Assembly (NCBI GenBank): GCA_041600415.1
Contig: JBFIKF010000004.1
Span: forward strand, 1-64,000
DNA: 64,000 nucleotides
Reading direction: 5' to 3'
DNA from: JBFJKD01 sp041600415
GTDB taxonomy: Bacteria; Pseudomonadota; Gammaproteobacteria; Pseudomonadales; Porticoccaceae
Shown here: piece by piece, positions 1-7,013 of the stretch
Numbering within the stretch: position 1 is the first letter of the stretch
How the letters are laid out: each line of letters opens with the position of its first letter
The notes under the pieces: model-generated
Told to the model about the DNA's origin: nothing
Seen by the model: only the letters and a program-made list of their open reading frames with translations
The model's database searches: none
Made by a program: the position numbers and the translations under genes

Positions 1-291
1 CTGTTTTTCATCCCACGGGGATTCGACCTGCTTGCAGGCCCCCTGGGTGCAGTCGGTTTCCCGGCTCTGGTACAACAGCCGGGCGCCGTAGGGGGCGTAG
101 GCCTCCCGCCACTTGACGTTGCCACTGGCGTCGGTGGCCAGTACCGGGGAACCCAGGGCATCGTTGTGATAATAGATAACTTCTTCGTAGGCGTGGGCCT
201 GGGAAGCACCCAGCACCCAGATCATCGCCGTCAGCAGCGCCACAATCAGCCGGGGCATCCATCCCCACCCGCTACCCGTGATCGGCTTCAT
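1..291 (-). CDS. Short Rhs-family protein with signal peptide (5' part; runs off the window)
   Basis: The frame from the ATG at 289-291 is open for 97 codons to the window edge, so only the N-terminus is seen. Residues 1 to about 34 look like a signal peptide (basic start, hydrophobic LIVALLTAMIWVLGA, then SQAHA). Directly after comes the Rhs core hairpin motif YYHNDALGSPVLATDASG, then a KWREAYAPYG stretch. In most Rhs proteins this motif lies at the end of a long YD-repeat shell just before the variable toxin domain; here there is no room for YD repeats. The start overlaps the stop of the preceding 113-aa ORF (ATGA). Whether a toxin domain follows lies outside the window. Confidence 0.8.
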   Translation of the reverse strand, partial: MKPITGSGWGWMPRLIVALLTAMIWVLGASQAHAYEEVIYYHNDALGSPVLATDASGNVKWREAYAPYGARLLYQSRETDCTQGACKQVESPWDEKQ

Positions 292-629
292 TGCAGCACC
301 TCCGTGCGCGTGGCTTCAATATTGGCGGCTACATCCTCCGAGTAGAAGTCGAAGGTGCCCGATCCATTTTTATCCAGCAGGATAACCACGGGTACGGTAT
401 ATGTTTGCCAATTCGTGGTGGCGCTGCCACCGCCGGTTATAGCGCCCTGACCGCTAAAGCGAAAATAGGTGGTGGCTGGCTCATTGACGGTCAAGCTGAC
501 GGTATGTTGCTGTTTCCCCTTCACGATTTTTGTTTGCGTCGCAAACGTCGTAACGGGAGCGACAACATCGGGGCCGTCGTTTTGCACCGTCACGGTGACC
601 GCCTCAGAAAGCACTAATGAATTGGGCAA
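288..629 (-). CDS. Hypothetical beta-rich protein, probably a 5'-truncated fragment, coupled to the short Rhs gene
   Basis: The frame opens with TTG immediately after an in-frame TAG and gives 113 aa with no signal peptide. The sequence is rich in V/T and reads like an Ig-like or other beta-sandwich C-terminal domain (AVTVTVQNDGP, then alternating hydrophobic strands, then LLDKNGSGTFDF). The nearest strong Shine-Dalgarno-like sequence (AGGAGGG, 648-654) is about 18 nt upstream of the TTG, too far to serve it well. Its stop overlaps the ATG of the short Rhs gene (ATGA), so the two are likely co-translated. I infer that an exported protein paired with the Rhs gene has lost its N-terminal part at the cassette junction near 630. 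The family is not recognised. Confidence 0.45.
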   Translation of the reverse strand: MPNSLVLSEAVTVTVQNDGPDVVAPVTTFATQTKIVKGKQQHTVSLTVNEPATTYFRFSGQGAITGGGSATTNWQTYTVPVVILLDKNGSGTFDFYSEDVAANIEATRTEVLQ

Positions 630-697
630 CTACGCAGAAGATCTAAACCCTCCTGCCTACCTCTAATTGTACTTGCGTAGCGGGCCGTTTAAATGAA

Positions 698-1152
698 CTA
701 CAAGCTTTCCGGCTTTTCCACTAAGATTGGGGTAAAGCCAATCACCTCCATTCCAACATCGTATAGTCTGCATTTTGTATCAAAAATACACATATATTTT
801 AACTGATCGGAAATTTTTGATTAGCACGAAAATTATATTTTTTTACCAAATAACCTATATCAATAATTGTCAATGATGAACGATCTAGGTCATCTTTTTT
901 TTCTATACACAAATTGACGAAAACCTTGAAGACCATAAGAGCTGGTGCAAAAAAAATACAGGGATATCTAGGAATCAAGATAGCTTTATCTATATCATTC
1001 GCGCGATTATAAATATCCCTGGGCAAAGGCGGCTGAAATTCCACATATATTTTTTTTCGACCAAGTCTTTTCAGCATCTTTACATTATGAATAATTTCAT
1101 AGTTTTTTAATTCTATACTTTTATAATTTAGCTTCATCGAAATCGTGATCAT
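698..1152 (-). pseudogene. Immunity protein of Rhs cassette B, frameshifted
   Basis: The ATG at 1150-1152 overlaps the stop of the toxin domain read at 1537-1149 (ATGA), and AAGGTGG lies 13-19 nt upstream. As it stands the frame stops at 799 (117 aa). The +1 frame after that stop continues with protein-like sequence (KISDQLKYMCIFDTK, then DVGMEVIGFTPILVEKPES) to a TAG at 698-700. Adding one A to the A5 run (T run 814-818 on the plus strand) joins the two parts as ...ANQKISDQLKY.... So this was probably a protein of about 151 aa that lost one base in a homopolymer. It is AT-rich and has no recognised family. Its role as an immunity protein is inferred from position and the overlapping start. 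Confidence 0.5.
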
Positions 1153-1537
1153 TCTTTCAATTCCACCTTTTTCTCAGCTTTTCGCAAGCGCGTCTCCGGC
1201 CAACCACCCTTATTATCGCCGACGCGTGATGCTTTTCCACTACCAGCAAAGGTACCTTACTTTAGTTTCCCTTGGAGCAGGGTTTCCCCAGTATTACTAT
1301 CTGGCAGGCCCGCATCATTTCTAAAATCTTTAGATAACCGAAAATCTTTAGTCGCCCAAAACTTCCCTTCAACACCTGGATTATTTGGTCCGTGGACACG
1401 GAACAATTCGGTACCTTTTTTAAGTATGCATCAACATCCAATCTTTTTGCCACGACCAACCCAACCCCTCCTGGAATAGCTCTCAACGCGATATCACCCA
1501 GCCCAATAACTATCAGCGTCCTAAGTGACCGCTTCAA
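1149..1537 (-). pseudogene. Degenerate Rhs-type toxin C-terminal domain (cassette B)
   Basis: Two frames joined at an A6 run (plus-strand T run 1416-1421) give one coherent domain: ...GLGDIALRAIPGGVGL... VDAYLKK, then GTELFRVHGPNNPGVEGKFW, DFRNDAGLPDSNTGETLL, an in-frame TAA (1257-1259), and the tail GTFAGSGKASRVGDNKGGW to a TGA at 1149-1151. The RVHGPNNPGVEG / RNDAGLPDSNTGE pattern resembles C-terminal toxin domains at the ends of bacterial Rhs proteins; I cannot name the enzymatic class. One missing A and one stop make it non-functional as read. The frame opens at a TTG whose G overlaps the stop of the upstream immunity gene, so its own Rhs shell is missing. It is followed by an overlapping immunity gene. 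Confidence 0.6.
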
Positions 1538-2007
1538 GGCAATTCAAAATATTTTCTATGCCTATATATTTCACACAAGCTATCACCACAAAATTTTAAC
1601 GACAACATATTAAAATACGAACCATTAATATAAAAGTTCCACTGATTTTTTTCTTTAAACATTGGATAGCCCACATCATGTAATATCGCCTCTACCATCA
1701 GCGTATAATTTGGCCTAACAGCTAATAATTTAGCGCTGACAACGTCGGCCTTAACTTCAATATAGGCGGTAGAGCCATGCCCCTCTAAATCGGCCAAGGC
1801 CTCCGGCGCCTTTTTGTAAGCTGTCAACTTATCGTCACCTATAGAAAATCCATAAGCATGCCCAAAGGTTACCGTTTCATCAATATATGTGAACCATAGA
1901 TAACCCATATAGGCTGTTATTAACAGTGCCGCAGCTACAGCGCTGCATGCAAATATTTTTACTATAATTTTTCTATAGTTCATATTCATATTTTTTAACT
2001 TATTCAT
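1534..2007 (-). CDS. Single-span membrane protein, probable immunity protein of Rhs cassette A
   Basis: The ATG at 2005-2007 (MNKLKNM...) lies inside the last codons of the truncated toxin frame: the toxin stop TAA is at 2000-2002, so the two frames overlap by 8 nt. The product is 157 aa: a short basic start, one transmembrane helix (about residues 16-38, IFACSAVAAALLITAYMGYLW), then a C-terminal domain of about 115 residues that would face the periplasm. That layout fits an immunity protein acting outside the cytoplasm, but it is inferred from position, as no family is recognised. The gene is AT-rich compared with the housekeeping genes and appears intact. Confidence 0.55.
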   Translation of the reverse strand: MNKLKNMNMNYRKIIVKIFACSAVAAALLITAYMGYLWFTYIDETVTFGHAYGFSIGDDKLTAYKKAPEALADLEGHGSTAYIEVKADVVSAKLLAVRPNYTLMVEAILHDVGYPMFKEKNQWNFYINGSYFNMLSLKFCGDSLCEIYRHRKYFELP

Positions 2008-2272
2008 TTTTGAACTTAATACGATCAACAACGCCGCTTCCGGGCTGTCTAACACCGTTGTCAACCGAAGGTGATCCCCCGTCAGCCTTTTTGGCGACTA
2101 CTCCTGCAGCTGTATTACTATTAACACCTCCTTGTATTTCTGGCACTGCACTATATTCTAATCCTTTATCTACTCTACTAACTATGTTATCGACTTCTGA
2201 ATCTTTAGCGTCTATCTTTCGATATGTGGCAGACGATCCCTCACTACTTAAGCTTTGCCAAGCCTTGACGTC
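2000..2272 (-). pseudogene. C-terminal 90 codons of a polymorphic (Rhs-type) toxin, cut by the IS element
   Basis: Directly next to the left end of the IS the minus strand reads 90 codons, beginning DVKAWQSLSSEGSSATYRKI and ending GVVDRIKFKNE, to TAA at 2000-2002. The stretch EYSAVPEIQGGVNSNTAAG followed by NGVRQPGSGVVD resembles the tails of Rhs-associated C-terminal domains, which often have a 'x-NSN-x' motif near the end. There is no start codon; the rest of the gene is absent, and the other IS flank (3502 onward) does not continue it. It overlaps the downstream immunity gene by 8 nt. The toxin class is unknown. Confidence 0.55.
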
Positions 2273-2298
2273 TGGACTTCCCAGACTTTACTAGACAC
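2273..2298 (+). repeat. Left inverted repeat of the IS3 element
   Basis: Starts TGGACTTCCCAG and contains CTAGACAC, matching the reverse complement of 3476-3501. Confidence 0.8.
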
Positions 2299-3163
2299 TC
2301 TCTAGCTTGGACAAATAGTCGTTCTCAAACGCCATTGGCGACACGCCCCCTGTATGGGAATGCCGCTTGATGGGATTGTAAAACATCTCAATAAAATTAA
2401 ATATCTCCGTTTTTGCCTCATCGCGTGTCGCATATATCTTTTTCTGGGTTACGCGCTTTTTGAATGTGGCAAAGAAGCTCTCGGCCACCGCGTTATCATG
2501 GCAGTTACCACGGCGACTCATGGATGGCTTCAGGTTATTGGACTTCATAAAGGACAAATAGTCTGCGCTACCGTACTGGCTTCCTTGGTCGCTATGAACC
2601 AATACCGCCTCTTTCGGCTGTCGCTTCCACACGGCCATCACTAGAGCTTTAATCACCAAATGTCGGTCGATATTTTTGTCCATTGCCCAACCGACAATTC
2701 TGCGTGAGAACAAATCCAGCACCGTTGCCAGATACAGAAATCCCTCATGTGTGCGCACGTAAGTGATGTCACTTACCCAGGTTTGGTTTGGCGTATCAGG
2801 ACTAAATTCCCGGTTCAGAATGTTATCTGCGACACTCGACAGTTTGCCGCCTTTCAAGTAACGGCGCTTATAGCCGATCTGTGCTTTGAGCTTGTTTTCT
2901 CGCATGATTCTTGCCACTCGATGAACGCTACACACCTCGCCAGCATCGCGAAGGTCTCGATGAATCCACGGGCTTCCATAAGTAGCACCGCTGGCCACAT
3001 AGGATTCCTTGATCAGTTTTAATAAGCGCTGATCTTCAATGGCTCGATTCGACTGCGGCTTATCAAGCCACGAGTAAAAACCGCTGCGATGCAGTCTCAT
3101 CATCTTGCACATTGCCTTAGTTGAAAACCTATCTCGATGATCGCGAATAAACGCGTACTTCAC
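2291..3163 (-). CDS. IS3-family transposase OrfB (DDE integrase domain)
   Basis: 290 aa. It carries an HTH_21-like N-terminus and the IS3 rve core: first Asp in WVSDITYV (about residue 131), second Asp in VHSDQGSQYG (about residue 191) and the Glu in NCHDNAVAESFF (about residue 228), which together form the DDE triad. The GTG at 3161-3163 overlaps the orfA stop. In this family OrfB is mainly made as an OrfAB fusion by -1 frameshifting, and the orfB frame is indeed -1 relative to orfA. It appears complete. Confidence 0.92.
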   Translation of the reverse strand: MKYAFIRDHRDRFSTKAMCKMMRLHRSGFYSWLDKPQSNRAIEDQRLLKLIKESYVASGATYGSPWIHRDLRDAGEVCSVHRVARIMRENKLKAQIGYKRRYLKGGKLSSVADNILNREFSPDTPNQTWVSDITYVRTHEGFLYLATVLDLFSRRIVGWAMDKNIDRHLVIKALVMAVWKRQPKEAVLVHSDQGSQYGSADYLSFMKSNNLKPSMSRRGNCHDNAVAESFFATFKKRVTQKKIYATRDEAKTEIFNFIEMFYNPIKRHSHTGGVSPMAFENDYLSKLESV

Positions 3164-3444
3164 TTTTGGTCTTTGGCAAAGTACGCGGTAGCCTTTTTTA
3201 GGATATCGCGCTCTTCGGTGACTCGCCTGAGCTCTGACTTTAGTTTGGTCACTTCATCCTGCAAATCAGACTTGGCGGCTTGTTGGGGGAGTGGCTCGCC
3301 GTATTTCTTAAGCCAGGCATACAGACTGTGGGTGGTCGTACCGAGTCGTTCGGCTACATCTGCGACCGAATAGCCGCGCTCTGTGACCTGCTTCACGGCC
3401 TCAATCTTGAATTCTTCGGTATATCGTTTGCCTTTCATAAACAC
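3160..3444 (-). CDS. IS3-family transposase OrfA (helix-turn-helix)
   Basis: 94 aa, starting MFMKGKRYTEEFKIEAVKQV, with the HTH_Tnp_1 fold (SVADVAERLGTTTHSLYAWLKKY) and a C-terminal leucine-zipper-like coiled coil (DLQDEVTKLKSELRRVTEER) that pairs OrfA and OrfAB. A slippery A6G sequence (minus strand, 3193-3199) lies about 30 nt before the stop and is the likely site of the -1 frameshift that makes OrfAB. Confidence 0.92.
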   Translation of the reverse strand: MFMKGKRYTEEFKIEAVKQVTERGYSVADVAERLGTTTHSLYAWLKKYGEPLPQQAAKSDLQDEVTKLKSELRRVTEERDILKKATAYFAKDQK

Positions 3445-3475
3445 CTCTCATAGAGTTAGATTTTAACGCTATTGG

Positions 3476-3501
3476 GTGTCTAGCGAACCCTGGGAAGTCC
3501 A
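3476..3501 (-). repeat. Right inverted repeat of the IS3 element
   Basis: The reverse complement starts TGGACTTCCCAG and contains CTAGACAC, as in the left end. Confidence 0.8.
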
Positions 3502-3554
3502 TTTTGACTTTTCGTTCCACTAAACTCAAGCGAAACGTTGTATTTACTAAGATT

Positions 3555-4370
3555 TTAATTTTCAAACTGCGGCGTTTCGCGCTTTTGCCGCGCTTCGAGG
3601 GCAATTTTCACGTCGTCGGACATCAGCATACCGGCATTCCAGGTGGCGATGTGATTCAGGCCATCGGCGACGCTGTGATCGCGGGCGTGCAAAATGACCT
3701 GTTTGCTACCGCGGATACTCAGGGGCGACTTGGCGGCAATGCTAGCGGCGATGTCAAGCACCTGGGTCAGCATGCTGTCCTGGTCGGCAAAGCATCGGTT
3801 GGCCAGCCCGATTTGCACCGCCTCGCTGCCGCTGACATCCCGCCCGGTGTAGGCCAGTTCGCGCATAATGCCGTCGCCAATCAGCCGCGGCAGACGTTGC
3901 ATGGTGCCGACATCCGCCACCATGCCGATATCGATTTCCTTGATGGAAAACACGGCGTTGTCGGTGCAGTAACGCATATCGCAGGCGGTCACCAAATCCA
4001 CCCCACCGCCCACACAGGCGCCGTGAATGGCGGCGAGCACCGGTTTGCGACATTGTTCGATGGCGCTGATGCGGCCCTGTAACCAGAGAATGTCTTCCCG
4101 CAGCGCCTCACTTTTGCGCGCGCCGCAGATTGGCGAATCGTCCAGCAGCTCGCCGAGCATGGCGAGGTCGATTCCCGCGCAAAAATTTTTGCCCTTGCCA
4201 CTCAGCACCACCACCCGCACTTCTGGCGTGCTGTCGGCCCATTGCATGGCCTCCCCCAACTCCCGCCACAGCGCGCGGTTCATGGCATTGGCGCGATCCG
4301 GACGGTTCAGTTGCAGGTGGGCTATGTTGTTTTGTAATTCCAGTGACAGCGTGGTGTATGCGGGAAGCAT
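3555..4370 (-). CDS. Crotonase-fold enzyme, probable delta(3,5)-delta(2,4)-dienoyl-CoA isomerase
   Basis: 271 aa, the usual length for the enoyl-CoA hydratase/isomerase superfamily. The oxyanion-hole segments are KNFCAGIDLAML (about 61-72) and HGACVGGGVDL (116-126). Three acidic residues, Asp125 (GGVDL), Glu145 (IKEIDIG) and Asp153 (VADVGTMQRLP), have exactly the 20- and 8-residue spacing of Asp176/Glu196/Asp204 in rat dienoyl-CoA isomerase, which favours that activity over plain hydratase. The role would be beta-oxidation of fatty acids with odd-position double bonds. A good Shine-Dalgarno sequence (GGAGG, 8 nt before ATG) supports the start. It stands alone next to the IS. Confidence 0.85.
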   Translation of the reverse strand: MLPAYTTLSLELQNNIAHLQLNRPDRANAMNRALWRELGEAMQWADSTPEVRVVVLSGKGKNFCAGIDLAMLGELLDDSPICGARKSEALREDILWLQGRISAIEQCRKPVLAAIHGACVGGGVDLVTACDMRYCTDNAVFSIKEIDIGMVADVGTMQRLPRLIGDGIMRELAYTGRDVSGSEAVQIGLANRCFADQDSMLTQVLDIAASIAAKSPLSIRGSKQVILHARDHSVADGLNHIATWNAGMLMSDDVKIALEARQKRETPQFEN

Positions 4371-4587
4371 CGGTAGTTCCTCCGGCGGGTATGGTTCTTA
4401 CGGTTAGTTAACAACTCGTATTATGGCCCAGAATCAAACCTGACGGGTTTCGCAATTCATGAGGTGTCTGCGAGTTAAACACAGGGCAGATAGTGAGGCA
4501 TTAGAAAAAATATATTCGCACCCGCGCTTTGCCCGCAACCCGGACAGATACCAGTGCAGATACCAAGTCCGGATACGATGAGCGGAC

Positions 4588-4624
4588 AATAAAAAGGGGC
4601 GCCGGCTTTGCGCGACACCCCTTT
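4588..4624 (-). terminator. Intrinsic terminator after the metalloprotease-like gene
   Basis: AAAGGGG (4593-4599) pairs with CCCCTTT (4618-4624), with GC-rich bases extending the stem inside. On the minus strand the stem is followed by TTTTTATT. It lies 40 nt after the stop at 4664. Confidence 0.7.
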
Positions 4625-4663
4625 AATTATGGGGATCGAATTATTTTTTTGCTGTCGAATGCA

Positions 4664-5518
4664 TTACTTCCCCGCCCTGCTGCCGGGATAACCCTCTGGT
4701 GCGAGGCGCACATGCTGAATCAGCAGACCGCCACCATCCCGCGGCGCAACCCAGATTTCTTCGAGCTTTCCGCGATGCACCAATACCCCCACGGGCCCCG
4801 CGCCATTTTTATTACAGCCCTTTCCAGGTGGTGCGTTACAACCGCCGCCACCACCATCGCCACCCGGCGGAGTCGTCCCGCTGTCGTCGTAGCTGTTGTA
4901 GGCGTCGAGATGGGCATAAATTAGCGCGAGCTGCTCAAAGTCATGGGTGTTTGGCCACTGGCTACTTTCACTGCTGGAATAATCCATGCAAGTCGCCTGA
5001 GACGAGCCATCTTCGCTGGTGTGGGTCAGGCCAAACAAATGACCAACCTCCTGACACATCACATGGTTTTTTTCTGCTTGACTTTCCCAGTAGGACGCAT
5101 AGCTGTCATTAACCTTGGCCGTTCCCTGCGTAATATGTCCGTCGCTATTCAAATAAATCGACGCCAGACCCAGCCAGCCGTTATAGCCGTACGCCGCATT
5201 GCACGCGCGGATCTGCCCACTTACCGCTTTGCACCGCTTACGCGCTTTGACGCTATCATCGGTGGCACCCTTGACGACCGTCAACACGTTGGGTGTACCC
5301 GACCAGGCAAGGAGCGTCGCGTCGAACTCCGCCTGCCAGGTGTTGTCCACGCTGTCCACCGCCACCAGGGGCAGGGGGTTGGCCGTTCGCGCCCAGTGGT
5401 AGTTGTTCCACGAGTGGTCGGCCCAGGCCGACGCGGAAACCAGAGCGGCAGTGGCCAGAAAAGTGAGTTTTACCAGCAGTCGTTTTATGCGGGCTTGCGT
5501 TAGTCTGTGAATTGGCAT
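4664..5518 (-). CDS. Secreted metalloprotease-like protein with a Q-E-x-x-H site
   Basis: The ATG at 5516-5518 is chosen because GGAGGAGAG lies just upstream and a signal peptide starts there (RIKRLLVKLTFLATAALVSASAWA, cleavage near residue 33). The mature protein has a zinc-protease-like motif CQEVGHLFGLTH (155-166) followed by CMDYSS. The first His of the HExxHxxGxxH pattern is Gln156; Glu157, His160 and His166 are kept. My recollection is that a family with CQE-GH...DH and a CMDY turn exists, so the Gln may be a family trait rather than damage. After residue 210 there is a Gly/Pro-rich linker (TTPPGGDGGGGG) and a small C-terminal domain. It is monocistronic, with a terminator. Confidence 0.65.
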   Translation of the reverse strand: MPIHRLTQARIKRLLVKLTFLATAALVSASAWADHSWNNYHWARTANPLPLVAVDSVDNTWQAEFDATLLAWSGTPNVLTVVKGATDDSVKARKRCKAVSGQIRACNAAYGYNGWLGLASIYLNSDGHITQGTAKVNDSYASYWESQAEKNHVMCQEVGHLFGLTHTSEDGSSQATCMDYSSSESSQWPNTHDFEQLALIYAHLDAYNSYDDSGTTPPGGDGGGGGCNAPPGKGCNKNGAGPVGVLVHRGKLEEIWVAPRDGGGLLIQHVRLAPEGYPGSRAGK

Positions 5519-5838
5519 AGTTCTCTCCTCCATTTGCATTTGAATCAGCCCTGATACTCGCCGCACTTTCATCTGCTTATGTCGACGGCTGTGCTGAAGT
5601 CTAAAGGCGCAATTCGCACTTTTCAAACTACTAAGGGGAATCTTACGGGAATTTGGTCACAAACCCGGCAAGCAATAGTGGCCGATACGCGAATATTGGC
5701 GGTCTGTAAAACCCTGAATCAATGCTACGGGGGTGCATTTTTGTGGTGTGCAATTCGGCGCAATATTGGTACTGTTCAACCCGTGCATTCGACCCCGGCC
5801 CCATGCTTTTGACCCACCGTAGTGCAGAGGAGTAGACG
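5519..5838. other. 320-bp divergent intergenic region
   Basis: Lies between the divergent metalloprotease-like gene and the lactate-dehydrogenase-like gene and must hold both promoters. I see a strong ribosome binding site for each gene at the two ends but no clear -35/-10 pair, RNA gene or convincing ORF. Confidence 0.5.
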
Positions 5839-7005
5839 ATGAGCTCACGCGCATTGCAGCGTTGCATCAATGTCAGCGATTTTCGCCGCCTGGCCCAACG
5901 ACGTCTGCCGCCCGCCCTGTTTCACTACCTGGATGGCGGCGCGGACGACGAGTTTAGTTTGCGCAACAATACGGCGGCGTTTGATCGCTATCAGCTGGTT
6001 CCCAGCGCGTTGCAGGATGTCACCACCTTAAACCTGCGCACCCGGGTTTTGGGTAGCGATGTTGACTGGCCTGTGATTCTGGCCCCTACCGGTATGTCGC
6101 GGTTTTTTCACCACACCGGCGAACTGGCGGTGGCCCGGGCAGCGCAAACGTCCGGCACGCTGTACTCCCTGTCGACGGTCGCCACGACCACTATCGAAGA
6201 CGTGGCCAGCGCTACTCAGGGGCCGAAGATGTTTCAGCTGTACGTGCTGCGGGATCACGGCATCAACGATGAACTGATGGCCCGTTGCCGGGCCGCCGGT
6301 TATAACGCGTTGTGCCTGACTGTGGATACGGTGGTACAGGGCAATCGGGAGCGCGACCTGCGCACTGGTATGACCGTGCCCCCCAAACCGACGCTGCGCA
6401 CCCTGGCCGGTTTTGCCGCCCACCCCCGTTGGTGCTATCACTATCTGACGACGCCACCACTGGGCATGGCCAACCTCTTCCATCGCATGGCCCAGGGCAG
6501 CAGCGAAGTCAGTTCTCTGGGAGCCTATATCAATAGCCAGTTTGATCGCGCCCTGAACTGGGACTATGCAGAACAGGTGGCCAAACGCTGGAATGGGCCG
6601 TTCGCCATTAAGGGTATTCTGTGTGCGGCGGACGCCAAACGCGCCGCAGAAATCGGCGCCACGGCAGTAATTATTTCCAACCACGGCGGGCGCCAACTGG
6701 ATACGGCCCGTGCACCCATCGATTGCGTGGCGGAAATTGCCCAAGCGGTGGGCGGACAACTGGAAATTATCGTGGACGGCGGTATTCGCCGCGGCACCCA
6801 TGTGCTCAAGGCGCTGGCCCTGGGCGCAACCGCCTGCATGATTGGCCGCCCCTATCTGTACGGCCTGGCGGCGGGCGGGCAGGCGGGCGTGGAACTTGTG
6901 CTGAGCTTGCTCAGACGGGAGGTGGAACGCGGTATGATCCTCGCTGGCCAACCTAATGTTCGCACTATTAATCGGCGTTTGCTGTGGTCGACCCTGCCGG
7001 GTTAA
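5839..7005 (+). CDS. lldD: FMN-dependent alpha-hydroxy-acid dehydrogenase (L-lactate dehydrogenase type)
   Basis: 388 aa, a full-length TIM-barrel flavoenzyme of the LldD / glycolate oxidase family, which oxidises L-2-hydroxy acids such as L-lactate to 2-oxo acids, passing electrons to the respiratory chain or oxygen. Visible features are HYLDGGADDE near the N-terminus (substrate Tyr30), the FMN segment ILAPTGMSRF, and the active-site motif SNHGGRQLD (280-288) with catalytic His282 and substrate-binding Arg285. GAGGAG lies 8 nt before the ATG. No lactate permease or regulator is adjacent, so the substrate is not fixed; lldD is the nearest name. Confidence 0.85.
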   Translation: MSSRALQRCINVSDFRRLAQRRLPPALFHYLDGGADDEFSLRNNTAAFDRYQLVPSALQDVTTLNLRTRVLGSDVDWPVILAPTGMSRFFHHTGELAVARAAQTSGTLYSLSTVATTTIEDVASATQGPKMFQLYVLRDHGINDELMARCRAAGYNALCLTVDTVVQGNRERDLRTGMTVPPKPTLRTLAGFAAHPRWCYHYLTTPPLGMANLFHRMAQGSSEVSSLGAYINSQFDRALNWDYAEQVAKRWNGPFAIKGILCAADAKRAAEIGATAVIISNHGGRQLDTARAPIDCVAEIAQAVGGQLEIIVDGGIRRGTHVLKALALGATACMIGRPYLYGLAAGGQAGVELVLSLLRREVERGMILAGQPNVRTINRRLLWSTLPG

Positions 7006-7013
7006 AACTGCAT

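Larger units (their letters stand above)
2273..3501 (-). mobile_element. IS3-family insertion sequence, 1229 bp
   Basis: Imperfect terminal inverted repeats begin TGGACTTCCCAG at both ends, with a second matched block CTAGACAC; about 22 of the first 26 bases agree. Between them lie overlapping orfA and orfB on the minus strand, the usual IS3 layout. No direct target duplication is seen: the left flank ends CGTC and the right flank begins TTTT. This suggests that one flank was lost by deletion or recombination after insertion. Both transposase ORFs look intact, so the element may still be active. Confidence 0.88.

Noticed and set aside
3505..3604. Continuation of the toxin gene on the right side of the IS
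   Set aside because: The frames on that side run into the crotonase gene's 3' end and show no toxin-like sequence.
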